Below, one piece after another: positions 51,519-59,079 of a DNA stretch of 64,000 nucleotides. Every line of letters starts with the position of its first letter. Position 1 is the stretch's first letter. The stretch is from the NCBI GenBank assembly GCA_017469955.1, contig JAFUFJ010000007.1, positions 62,001-126,000 of the forward strand, read 5' to 3'. The notes beneath the pieces were generated by a model. It had not been told where the DNA came from. It made no database searches and saw nothing but the letters and a program-made list of their open reading frames with translations. Both the position numbers and the translations under genes were made by a program. Source of the stretch: Prevotella sp. Lineage in GTDB: Bacteria; Bacteroidota; Bacteroidia; Bacteroidales; Bacteroidaceae.

Positions 51519-52232
51519 GTCAATTTTCTTCGAAAAAAAGCATATTTCCATGGACAAATTGCACAAAATCTTCTCTTTGTGCAGCAGAGGGCATGCCGTT
51601 CTCTCTGTTGTCTGTATGAAACCGTGCCGAAATAATTGTAAGATAAAAATCATAATTTTAACACTTGATTTTCAAAAAAAGGAGACTTGCGAGGGACTTA
51701 TGATAGCTAAAAGGTGATGGTTTTACGCCTTTCTTGGTGACAAAATCGGCAACTCAGGTTGAGAAAGGATAGCTTTCTCGGCCACATTGCTCAGGGTTGT
51801 ATGGTTGAAAGGACATGGTTTTGATGCAGAAGGCTATCCTTTCTCGTTGATTTTCATATCCTTTCTCGTTTTGTTCTATAATGTTGAAATGCGTTTTCTG
51901 AATGCTGTCTTGACAACATCGCTGTAGCTTGTTGATATTCAACGGTTTCTGCTCAGAGCGTAAAAAATGGGAGTTTCTTTGGAAAATCTCTCCGTTGACG
52001 GTTTGAAAGGGAAGAAGGATTGTTTATTGTAAAATAAATTCAAAATATTTAACAATTCAAATATTGCCCGATTTTGCTGCATTTTGGAAGCGCTTCCTGC
52101 CTGCCTGCTCTGAAAAAACACGGGAAAAGATTTGGCCTTCTCGTAAATAATTGCTTACTTTGCAGGTGGAATGCCGTCGGCCTTCGGGGCGCCTGTTCCG
52201 TGAATGTACCATCGAAAAAATTACAATATGCT
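51519..52232. other. Divergent intergenic region between the polysaccharide operon and the phosphoesterase gene
   Basis: AT-rich and without a convincing gene. It contains the fifth 110-bp repeat (51760-51869) and, near 52154-52161, TTACTTTG, a near match to the -7 element, for the phosphoesterase gene. Nothing else is recognised. Confidence 0.6.
51760..51869. repeat. 110-bp five-module repeat, copy 5
   Basis: Five 22-bp modules (51760, 51782, 51804, 51826, 51848), the most divergent copy. Module 1 is a self-inverse GAGAAAGGATAGCTTTCTC-like word. Modules 4 and 5 both end TATCCTTTCTCGT, the inverse of GAGAAAGGATA. Opens TGAGAAAGG, closes CCTTTCTCG. It lies between divergent genes. Confidence 0.8.
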
Positions 52233-53624
52233 ATGAAAAGAAGAGAATTTCTGAAGACTTCGGCCCTTATTGCCGCTGCAACAAGCACCAGTGGAGTGGC
52301 CCAGGCAACCACGTTGTTGGACCCCGACAGGCAGGCTCTGGCCGGGAACTCGCCCGAAAGCCGACCCTCTGAGGCGCTGTTGGCTTCGGCTCCCATGCTG
52401 CAAAACTTTGCCGAAACGTCGGTAGGCGTCGCCTTTGCCGTCGGCGATATGGCCAATGGATACGTCATTTATGGCACGAAACCCGACCTGAGTGACGGCC
52501 GAAAAGTGATGTGTGGAGGCTATCGGACGACCGACATCAGCGACCGTGTCATCCAGGTCAGGCTGACAGGTCTGCTGCCTTCAACGACCTATTACTATCG
52601 CATTGGTGCCGATCGTATCGCATACAAGGGCGGATACAACATGAAAATTGTCGGTCACGAAGAGGATGAACACATATACAGCTTTGTCACTGCAGGCGAC
52701 AATACTCGGGCTCATTTCTGTGTAATCAACGACACACACGTACAGTGGGTGCCCTTCGGACGTGCCGTAGAAAAGATTGAAGAGCTGCGTCCGACATGCG
52801 TGGTGTGGAACGGCGACGCCAGCAACGTTGAGGAAACCATCGAAGCGCAGACACGCATCTTCCTCACGCCCGACATCAGCCGTAAGGACTATGCTGCCCG
52901 AATACCCTATCTTTTCTGCCCAGGCAACCACGATTCCCGCGGTATGGCCAACCGACATCTGGAACGTATCTGGATGTACAGGCAGCCCGAAGAGCGACTC
53001 TCCCGGGACTGGGATCTCGGACGAAACTTCGCAGTGCGCATGGGAGACATGGCCATGATCGGCCTCGACACAGCCGAAGACAAGCTTGACACCAATCCCA
53101 TCTTTGCCGGACTCTTCAACAGCGCGGCCTACAGGGAGGCTCAGGTAGACTGGCTTCGCAGCGCACTCTCCCGGCCGGAGATCGCCAAAGCGCCCTATCT
53201 GGTGGCCTTCTGCCACATACCTCTCTTTGATCCCGACCCGAAAAGAAACCCTGGCGACGTGGCTCCCGACGACAAAGATCCGCAATATGATACCGACTTC
53301 GCCATGTGGCAGCGCACCTGTGCACGCATGTGGTGTCCGCTTCTTGAGAAAGCAGGCTGCCAGCTCATCATTACAGCCCATCAGCATCACTATCGCTATG
53401 ATGCCCCGACAGCGGAACGTCCGTGGGCTCAGATCGTAGGAGGTGGCCCCGAACACGCTGCTGACACAAGCAATAACAGCCCGGAACAGTTCCCGACCGT
53501 CATTGAAGGGCTGGTGGAAGAAGGCCATCTGAAGGTCACCATCCACAATCTTCGCACAGGAAAGATACAGGCCGTCCACACCTTTGAGCCGAGGAAAAAG
53601 AAGTTCTTGAAGGCAAAAATCTGA
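52233..53624 (+). CDS. Secreted metallophosphoesterase (purple-acid-phosphatase-like)
   Basis: A 463-residue calcineurin-like phosphoesterase. The N-terminus MKRREFLKTSALIAAATSTSG has a twin-arginine-type motif (RREFLK), unusual if this lineage lacks Tat, and a signal-like helix. An FN3-like N-terminal domain (VGVAFAVGDMANGYVIYGT ... TTYYYRIG) precedes the catalytic core. Metal motifs in order: INDTHVQW (D-x-H), VWNGDAS (GD), CPGNHDSRG (GNHD), AFCHIPLF and ITAHQHHYRY. The start is set at 52233 for the signal; the open frame begins at 52074. The single gene ends 139 nt before tmRNA. Substrate unknown. Confidence 0.85.
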   Translation: MKRREFLKTSALIAAATSTSGVAQATTLLDPDRQALAGNSPESRPSEALLASAPMLQNFAETSVGVAFAVGDMANGYVIYGTKPDLSDGRKVMCGGYRTTDISDRVIQVRLTGLLPSTTYYYRIGADRIAYKGGYNMKIVGHEEDEHIYSFVTAGDNTRAHFCVINDTHVQWVPFGRAVEKIEELRPTCVVWNGDASNVEETIEAQTRIFLTPDISRKDYAARIPYLFCPGNHDSRGMANRHLERIWMYRQPEERLSRDWDLGRNFAVRMGDMAMIGLDTAEDKLDTNPIFAGLFNSAAYREAQVDWLRSALSRPEIAKAPYLVAFCHIPLFDPDPKRNPGDVAPDDKDPQYDTDFAMWQRTCARMWCPLLEKAGCQLIITAHQHHYRYDAPTAERPWAQIVGGGPEHAADTSNNSPEQFPTVIEGLVEEGHLKVTIHNLRTGKIQAVHTFEPRKKKFLKAKI

Positions 53625-53694
53625 CCTTTCTTCGGCAGAATAGCCGTCAGAGCAGACATTTTCGCCCCCAAAAGTGAAAAAACACCGGCAAATT

Positions 53695-53725
53695 TTTGCA
53701 GAACAAAGAAAAGACATTACCTTTG
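53695..53725 (+). promoter_or_regulatory. tmRNA promoter
   Basis: TTTG at 53695-53698, 19-nt spacer, TACCTTTG at 53718-53725: a canonical Bacteroidetes promoter 38 nt before the mature tmRNA start. Confidence 0.75.
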
Positions 53726-53763
53726 CAGTCCTTACCCATGCCATCGGCAAGCAAGGACAATCT

Positions 53764-54162
53764 GGGGTTGACTGGATTTGACAGCGGGTTGAGATGGTAC
53801 GTAAGCACGCGGAGACTCGGAGGCTTTCTCCTTAATCAAAGCTTTCAGAAAATTAATTGGCAACAATGAGTATGCTCTCGCTGCCTAATCGAAGTATAGT
53901 AGATTACTGGCTTTATTCCGTCACAAGGTGATGGAACGAGACGTCGCTCTCGATGGATGTTGTTCCGAATCCACGGACAAAGCGGCGCAGGAAAATCGGA
54001 AATAGCCCGAAGAGGCCTCGATCTTCTGGTGAAGTCTTAGGGGATAAGACTGCGGTTGGTGGTCCAGGTCTTGCCGTAGTACGAAAACCAAAGGCTGGAA
54101 TAAGCGTGTAGAAAGCGTATGGTTTCCCTGTTTGGACGCGGGTTCGACTCCCGCCAGCTCCA
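53764..54162 (+). ncRNA. ssrA: Transfer-messenger RNA
   Basis: Rescues stalled ribosomes. The 5' end GGGGTTGACTGG pairs with the 3' end CCAGCTCC to form the tRNA-like acceptor stem, and the T-arm is CGGGTTCGACTCCCG. The tag frame is GGC AAC AAT GAG TAT GCT CTC GCT GCC TAA (53859-53888). It encodes GNNEYALAA, ending in the usual ALAA degradation signal. CCA is not encoded. The last 23 nt coincide with the attachment repeat of the integrated element, so the gene remains intact but its 3' end and terminator come from the element side. Confidence 0.95.
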
Positions 54163-54163
54163 C
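54140..54163 (+). repeat. Attachment site at the ssrA side (attL)
   Basis: A 24-bp sequence, GGGTTCGACTCCC then G then CCAGCTCCAC, matched at 62933-62956 with one change (T for the middle G). It is the T-arm and acceptor end of tmRNA, a common tyrosine-integrase target. The integrase gene starts 246 bp inside. Confidence 0.88.
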
Positions 54164-54185
54164 AAACTTCCGATGAAGACAAATG

Positions 54186-54224
54186 AAAAATCCTGTAATT
54201 CGCTGAATTGCAGGATTTTTTATT
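54186..54224 (+). terminator. Element-borne terminator behind ssrA
   Basis: A 15-bp stem (54186-54200 with 54206-54220; one U-G pair) and a 5-nt loop, then TTATTTG. It lies inside the element and probably now ends tmRNA transcription in place of the displaced one at 62959. Confidence 0.8.
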
Positions 54225-54408
54225 TGTAAGATGTTGAAATGAAAAGCAAATATCGGAAAGACTACCGTTGGACTTCCTGTTGGACTTGAAGTTCTAAGGT
54301 GTCAAAGTCCTACGGTTTCCGCATATTTCATTGCCCTTCAATATTTTGCACTTTCATATTTCAGATATTCTTCCGACCTTTGCAGGCAAATTAAACAAGT
54401 ATTATTTT

Positions 54409-55608
54409 ATGGTAAGAATTTTGGTTTTCATCAAAAGGAAGAAGTTGCTGAAAGATGGAACTGCACCTATTTATATAAGGGTGACGGTTAGCAAGGTTTC
54501 ATCAGAGTTTGCAACAGGAAAAAGTGTCAATCCCGTTCAATGGATTGCAGTTAAGGGGAGAGTAAAGGGCAATACGTTGCATAACAAGCAACTAAACACC
54601 TTTCTTGACCAACAGGAGTACGCCCTTCATGACATTGCCCTGCAAATTCAGCAGCAGGGGAAAGTTGTCACGGCAAAGGAAATTGCAAGCAGATACAAAG
54701 GAAAGAACACTCCAAAAGTATCTCTTATATCCTTGTATGTTGAGCATAATCAAACGCTTCGGGATTTAATAGACATTACGGTAGCCAAGAATACCTATAA
54801 GAGGCATGAAACCTCGCTAAAATTGGTACAGGAGTTTCTGGCCTATGAATATCATGTTGATGATGTGGCATTAACTGATGTTGATTTATTGATGTTGGAA
54901 AAATACAAGCATTATCTAATGACGGTTAGGCATAACAACAACAATACAACGGTAAAGTACATTAGAAATCTTGGGAAAGTACTAAATATGGCCGTGGATA
55001 GACAACTCATATCCAGTTCGCCCGTGGAACTTCTGCATCTAAAGACGGATGAAGTGGAAAAGGAGTTTCTAACATCTGAAGAACTTGACAGATTGGCAAA
55101 GAAGCATTTCTTAATAGAGCGGTTAGAGCAGGTTAGGGATGTTTTCTTGTTCTGCTGCTATTGTGGGTTGGCCTATGTAGATGTTCATTCTCTGACAGAG
55201 CAAGACATTGTGAAAGATGGCGATAAGTATTGGATTCGTAAGGCAAGACATAAGACAAATAATATGTGCCATATCCCATTGATTACTCCCGCATTGGAGA
55301 TATTGAATAAGTACAAAGCGCATAGAACCGCCACAGGATATATGCTACCCGTCTTATCAAATCAGAAAATGAATGCCTATCTGAAAGAGATTGCAGACAT
55401 TGCAGGAATAAGTAAAAATCTGACAACACACTGCGCCAGACACACTTTTGCGACCACCGTCACATTGGCGAACAATGTTTCAATAGAAAATGTTTCAAAG
55501 ATGTTGGGACATAAAAGTATCAGAATGACACAGCATTACGCAAGGATATTAGACACAAGCATTGCCCACGATATGATGAATGTCGAACAAAGATTAGCAC
55601 ACGCTTGA
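54409..55608 (+). CDS. Tyrosine recombinase (integrase) of the element
   Basis: A 399-residue site-specific recombinase. N-terminal arm-binding region MVRILVFIKRKKLLKDGTAP is typical of Bacteroidetes integrases; a SAM-like core-binding domain covers about 105-205. Catalytic residues: Lys282, His341 and Arg344 in THCARHTFAT, His368 in MLGHKSI, and nucleophile Tyr377 in TQHYARI. The usual first arginine is replaced (CGLAYVDV, Ala255), as in the IntDOT-type branch, which lacks Arg I. The start at 54409 is chosen because the frame upstream (to 54331) is not family-like. It lies next to attL, as expected for an ssrA-specific integrase. Confidence 0.93.
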   Translation: MVRILVFIKRKKLLKDGTAPIYIRVTVSKVSSEFATGKSVNPVQWIAVKGRVKGNTLHNKQLNTFLDQQEYALHDIALQIQQQGKVVTAKEIASRYKGKNTPKVSLISLYVEHNQTLRDLIDITVAKNTYKRHETSLKLVQEFLAYEYHVDDVALTDVDLLMLEKYKHYLMTVRHNNNNTTVKYIRNLGKVLNMAVDRQLISSSPVELLHLKTDEVEKEFLTSEELDRLAKKHFLIERLEQVRDVFLFCCYCGLAYVDVHSLTEQDIVKDGDKYWIRKARHKTNNMCHIPLITPALEILNKYKAHRTATGYMLPVLSNQKMNAYLKEIADIAGISKNLTTHCARHTFATTVTLANNVSIENVSKMLGHKSIRMTQHYARILDTSIAHDMMNVEQRLAHA

Positions 55609-55616
55609 CTTTGCAC

Positions 55617-55654
55617 AAAATCCCCTGTTTTCACCATTGGAAGCAGGGGATTTT
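55617..55654 (+). terminator. Integrase terminator
   Basis: AAAATCCCCTG (55617-55627) pairs with CAGGGGATTTT (55644-55654), 9 nt after the stop. Confidence 0.8.
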
Positions 55655-55756
55655 CTAATCTTTCAATCTTTATTGTAAGACAAAACAGGTCACAAAATTT
55701 TTGATATTTTTTCTTCGCCACTTCATAATCAAGTGCGGAATATACATCAAAACAAC

Positions 55757-55834
55757 ACCCTCCCCATCCATTGCAATGGGGATGCCCCCCCTGTGGGGCA
55801 TTTGGGAGGTTGGCATATTGCAACCCCACCTTTG
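55757..55834 (+). promoter_or_regulatory. Palindrome-rich control region before the replication genes
   Basis: CCATTGCAATGG (55768-55779) is self-complementary. ATGCCCC (55782-55788) pairs with GGGGCAT (55795-55801). TTGCAAT (55771-55777) and ATGCC (55782-55786) can instead pair with GGCATATTGCAA (55812-55823). A promoter-like CACCTTTG follows at 55827-55834, and the next gene begins at 55872. It is a likely operator region, perhaps for the element's HTH protein. Confidence 0.5.
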
Positions 55835-55871
55835 CAGTTGAACATTTACTAACAAACAAAATCATCAAGTT

Positions 55872-56141
55872 ATGGAAAGATTGAAGTTTATTGAAACATT
55901 GTCTGTTGCCGAGTTCAAGGCACAGGTGGGAGTGCAGAAGATTGAGGTGAAGCAAAATCCCTCAACAGGTAAAATCTTCTTCGCCTATGGGTGTGAGACT
56001 GGTGCTGTGAGTGACAAGTTTGCAGCAGGCCAGATTACCAATCCCGTAATCTCGCATGTATGCTCACCAGATACAGGTGATATGTTCTACCTGCTGCATC
56101 AGCGTGGAGAAAGCAACGCACCCACGCTGGCAGTTCTGTAG
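55872..56141 (+). CDS. Small element protein, unknown function
   Basis: An 89-residue protein with no signal or membrane helix. It starts MERLKFIETLSVAEFKAQ and includes KIEVKQNPSTGKIFFAYG and a Cys-containing stretch VISHVCSPDTGDMFYLLHQ. I recognise no domain. It is the first gene after the operator-like region and precedes the ATPase gene by 93 nt. Position suggests an early or DNA-metabolism role. The frame is well bounded and does not overlap another gene. Confidence 0.65.
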   Translation: MERLKFIETLSVAEFKAQVGVQKIEVKQNPSTGKIFFAYGCETGAVSDKFAAGQITNPVISHVCSPDTGDMFYLLHQRGESNAPTLAVL

Positions 56142-56234
56142 GCTGGGTCCAGAAGGTGTATTGAGTAGGGAGTGCCGTGTGTGCTCCCTGCTTATTTTTT
56201 TTGAAAGTTTGAAACCATTTAATAGTAATAGGAC

Positions 56235-57125
56235 ATGGAATTAAGAAAATCAAGCAAGAAGCAAGCCAAGATAAAGTTGGCTTTGCAAGGCTGTGCAGGC
56301 AGTGGCAAGACCTATTCTGCCCTGCTCTTAGCCTTTGGTTTGTGCAATGATTGGAGCAAGATTGCAGTCATTGACAGCGAGAATGGGAGTGCTGACCTCT
56401 ATGCACATTTGGGGCAGTACAATGTGTTACCTCTTCAAGACAACTTTACGCCAGAAACATACGTTGAGGCTATCAAGGTGTGTGAGGATGCAGGAATGGA
56501 GGTTATCATCATTGACAGCATTTCGCAATGTTGGGACAATCTTCTGGAGTATCACGCAAATCTGCCTGGCAATAGCTTCACTAATTGGCAGAAGATAACA
56601 CCTCGCATGAACCAGTTTATGCAGACCATCCTGCAAAGTGGCAGTCATATCATCTGTACTATGCGCTGCAAACAGGACTATGTGCTGAGTGAGAAGAACG
56701 GAAAGATGGTGCCAGAGAAAGTAGGGCTAAAGGCTGTTATGCGTGATGGTGTGGACTATGAATTTACGATAGTCCTTGACATCAATATGAAGCACCAAGC
56801 CCTTGCGTCCAAGGACAGAACAAGTCTTTTCATCGGAAAACCAGAGTTTGTCATTACTCCAGAGACAGGCAAGGCCATTCTTGATTGGTGCAATGATGGT
56901 GTGGGTGTGGATGCCATCAAGCAGAGAATACAGCAGGTAAAGACCATTGAAGAATTGACTGCCATTTATCAGCAGTACCCCGAATGGTATCAGCAACTAA
57001 GCACCGACTTTTCACAGAGGAAAGCGCAGTTGCAGACACCCCAGAGAGATAGCCAACCAATAAGTTATACCCCAAATTTCGTACAATATGGAAGCAATGC
57101 AGTTGCAGCCCGTCAAGGCTCCTAA
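56235..57125 (+). CDS. Sak4-like RecA-fold ATPase
   Basis: A 296-residue P-loop ATPase of the phage Sak4/AAA_24 type. Walker A is GCAGSGKTYSA (19-29) and Walker B is EVIIIDSISQCW. A central segment has NWQKITPRMNQFMQTIL, a motif-like IICTMRCKQDY and DGVDYEFTIVLDI. The C-terminal 70 residues look like a separate helical tail (KQRIQQVKTIEELTAIYQQ). Sak4 proteins promote single-strand annealing or recombination in phages. The gene overlaps the following DUF3871 gene by 38 nt in another frame, suggesting the two proteins work together. Confidence 0.85.
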   Translation: MELRKSSKKQAKIKLALQGCAGSGKTYSALLLAFGLCNDWSKIAVIDSENGSADLYAHLGQYNVLPLQDNFTPETYVEAIKVCEDAGMEVIIIDSISQCWDNLLEYHANLPGNSFTNWQKITPRMNQFMQTILQSGSHIICTMRCKQDYVLSEKNGKMVPEKVGLKAVMRDGVDYEFTIVLDINMKHQALASKDRTSLFIGKPEFVITPETGKAILDWCNDGVGVDAIKQRIQQVKTIEELTAIYQQYPEWYQQLSTDFSQRKAQLQTPQRDSQPISYTPNFVQYGSNAVAARQGS

Positions 57126-58146
57126 CTTGACAATGCCCGTGGTGAGCAGGCCTGTGAGGATGAGTGTTCTGCCGACATTCAACCCAGTAATAGAGAGTGT
57201 GGCAACAGAAGTGGTGGAGAGTGAAACACGACTGCCATTCATTGAAGCCAACACAAAGGAAGTGAGTATGCAGCACTTGAAAGATGATTGCATAGTGCCT
57301 GTGTTCAGCAAAGACAATGAGATTACCATATCCCATGTGAATTTCATTGAAAGTGTCTGGAATACAGCAAGCCAAGTGTTCCCCAGAGAACAAATCAATG
57401 CTCCTGTAGTGAGAGTGAGCCATGTTATCAAGGGACGGACGCCAGAAGCCATCTACAAGCCAGTGAGTGCCCTGTTGGAAGAGGACAAGACCATCTATTA
57501 TGAGCGGATGATGTTCTGTTTTGAAATTCCTACCATCTACGAGGACATTGCAGGGAACAGGCTCAATCTTACCATTGGCGGTGTGAGAGCCTACAATCAC
57601 GAAAACCTCTACAGCAAGAAAGGTATGGAGAAGTTCAAAGTGTTCATTGGCTTCAAGAACTTGGTGTGCTGCAATATGTGTGTTTCCACGGATGGCTACA
57701 AGTCTGAACTGAAAGTAATGAATGTAATTGACTTGGCAAGGGAAGTTACAATGTTGCTCCAATCCTACAATATGGATAAGCACTTGCAGTTGATGTCAGC
57801 CCTACAAAATAGTTATATGTCAGAAACAGAGTTCGCGCAGTTCTTGGGCAAGAGCAGAATGTATCAGTATCTGCCAGCCCATATAAGAAAGTCGCTGCCA
57901 CAAATGCTAATGACTGACACCCAGATTGGGCTTGTGGCAAGGGCTTACTATGCCGACGAGAACTTTGCCAGAATGGAGAACACACCGCAAATCTCTATGT
58001 GGAACGTGTATAACCTGCTGACAGGAGCCAACAAGAGCAGTTACATCGACAATTTCTTAGACAGGGCAAACAATGCAAGCCTGTTGGCAGATGGACTGAA
58101 CAGGGCTTTGTATGGTGAGAATGAATTTTCGTGGTTTCTACGATGA
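57088..58146 (+). CDS. DUF3871 family protein
   Basis: A 352-residue protein matching, from memory, the DUF3871 family of Bacteroidetes mobile elements: FIEANTKEVSMQHLKDDCIVPVFSKDNE (core words EANTKEV and DDCIVPVFSKDNE), VSHVIKGRTPEAIYKP, FCFEIPTIYEDIAGNRLNL and LLTGANKSSYIDNFLDRANNAS. No function is established; its constant partnership with a Sak4-like ATPase suggests a recombination or replication helper, possibly single-strand binding. The start is in the 3' end of the ATPase gene, and a 27-codon micropeptide starts over its stop codon. Confidence 0.85.
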   Translation: MEAMQLQPVKAPNLTMPVVSRPVRMSVLPTFNPVIESVATEVVESETRLPFIEANTKEVSMQHLKDDCIVPVFSKDNEITISHVNFIESVWNTASQVFPREQINAPVVRVSHVIKGRTPEAIYKPVSALLEEDKTIYYERMMFCFEIPTIYEDIAGNRLNLTIGGVRAYNHENLYSKKGMEKFKVFIGFKNLVCCNMCVSTDGYKSELKVMNVIDLAREVTMLLQSYNMDKHLQLMSALQNSYMSETEFAQFLGKSRMYQYLPAHIRKSLPQMLMTDTQIGLVARAYYADENFARMENTPQISMWNVYNLLTGANKSSYIDNFLDRANNASLLADGLNRALYGENEFSWFLR

Positions 58147-58226
58147 TATGCACATTCTTCTGCACAGCCCTCTTTGGGCTTATCATAATAGTGATGCTCA
58201 TTGCTGAATGGGTAAGAGAACATTAA
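58143..58226 (+). CDS. 27-residue membrane micropeptide 1
   Basis: Starts ATGA over the TGA of the DUF3871 gene, encoding one hydrophobic helix (FFCTALFGLIIIVMLIAEW) with a charged tail REH and two cysteines. The stop is TAA at 58224-58226. The overlap is the usual sign of coupled translation. Too short for similarity to be judged by eye. Confidence 0.55.
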   Translation: MICTFFCTALFGLIIIVMLIAEWVREH

Positions 58227-58284
58227 ACGTGGGCAGGGTATCAGTCTTTGGTACTCTGCCCTTTAACATTTCAACTTGGGAACT

Positions 58285-58557
58285 ATGGAACTACAATTTA
58301 GCCGTGAATACAAGGCTGCACAAGACTTGCAAACAGCCCTTAATGACTACGGGTGGAATGGTAAGAGGTTTGCCGAAAGCACCTGTTGCTATCACAGGAC
58401 ATTGCAGCAGACACTAATGAGAACTATTGTTGCCATTATCAGAATGGTGGGTAGCCCCTCCTATGGCTATGACCTCAGAAACAAGTCATCCCACGAACTC
58501 TGTAAAAGAATTGTGGAGAGTGGCTTGCTTGATGAAACGACATTGCCAATGGTGTGA
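58285..58557 (+). CDS. Small element protein, unknown function
   Basis: A 90-residue soluble protein starting MELQFSREYKAAQDLQTALNDYG. It is helical and basic, with a Cys pair (ESTCCYHRTLQQTLMRTIV) and ends SGLLDETTLPMV. No domain is recognised. The start at 58285 is preferred to the in-frame ATG at 58276. A second micropeptide starts 1 nt after its stop. Confidence 0.6.
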   Translation: MELQFSREYKAAQDLQTALNDYGWNGKRFAESTCCYHRTLQQTLMRTIVAIIRMVGSPSYGYDLRNKSSHELCKRIVESGLLDETTLPMV

Positions 58558-58558
58558 T

Positions 58559-58642
58559 ATGCTGTTCTTCTCTGCTATGCTCAACGTCATTATTGGGCAG
58601 ATTATAATGTGTCTGTTTACTGACAAGGATAACCATTCTTGA
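58559..58642 (+). CDS. 27-residue membrane micropeptide 2
   Basis: Starts just after the TGA of the preceding gene. It encodes a hydrophobic helix (LFFSAMLNVIIGQIIMCLF) and a charged tail ending DKDNHS. It has the same length and design as the micropeptide at 58143, though sequence identity is low. Expression is untested. Confidence 0.45.
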   Translation: MLFFSAMLNVIIGQIIMCLFTDKDNHS

Positions 58643-58806
58643 TGATGGGTGCAGGTGGAAGTTCTTGTGCCTTTAGTGGCATTGGGCTTCTATCCTACAC
58701 CTCTTAAGGACATAACAAGTATTTGGAAAGTCTGCACTCTTGGGAAATAATATGCTCCGAAAATCACTTTTTCATTCTCTGTTGAAAGTTTCTGCAAGAA
58801 TTTTGC

Positions 58807-58814
58807 TAATTTTG
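58807..58814 (+). promoter_or_regulatory. -7 element before the structured region and cargo operon
   Basis: TAATTTTG (TAnnTTTG). A transcript from here would begin near 58821 and run through the hairpin region to the cargo genes from 59080. Confidence 0.55.
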
Positions 58815-58899
58815 CACCCAGAAACCAAAACGTAGAGATATGACATAAAAGTAGAACAAGACATATTATAGAAGAAGTGCGTTTGCTTCTTGCATTGTG

Positions 58900-59023
58900 A
58901 CATTCGGAAAATCGCCAATTAGAAGAATGAGCCACAAATAAGCAAGTTTGCGAATGCTCACACTTAGGGTGTGGGCTTTCCTTATTTGTAGTGGCTTAGG
59001 TGTTTGGCGATACCTCCGAATGT
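58900..59023 (+). ncRNA. Candidate structured RNA or replication/regulatory site
   Basis: Nested complementary arms. Outer: 58900-58908 with 59015-59023, and 58911-58918 with 59004-59011 (17 pairs, small internal loop). Middle: ACAAATAAG (58934-58942) with CTTATTTGT (58981-58989), extended by GCC/GGC. Inner: GCTCACAC (58956-58963) with GTGTGGGC (58969-58976), 5-nt loop TTAGG. A -7 element lies 86 nt upstream and no coding frame covers it convincingly. It could be an RNA leader, an independent RNA or a DNA origin. Confidence 0.55.
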
Positions 59024-59079
59024 ACAGATGAAGGATTTGCCTACACCTTCTTTTTGTGATGTGTCACAAAGAGAGCAAT

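Noticed and set aside
4233-51869. The 22-bp arrays as CRISPR arrays
   Set aside because: There is no alternation of constant repeat and unique spacer; every module resembles every other and no cas gene is present.
51754-51942. A 62-codon minus-strand frame over repeat copy 5
   Set aside because: It consists of the repeat modules themselves and ends beyond them without gene-like features.
54200-54224. Relationship between the tRNA-His terminator and the element-borne terminator (both AAATCCTGTAA...)
   Set aside because: Only the A/T-rich stem start is shared; the loops and lower stems differ, so chance or common terminator style is enough.
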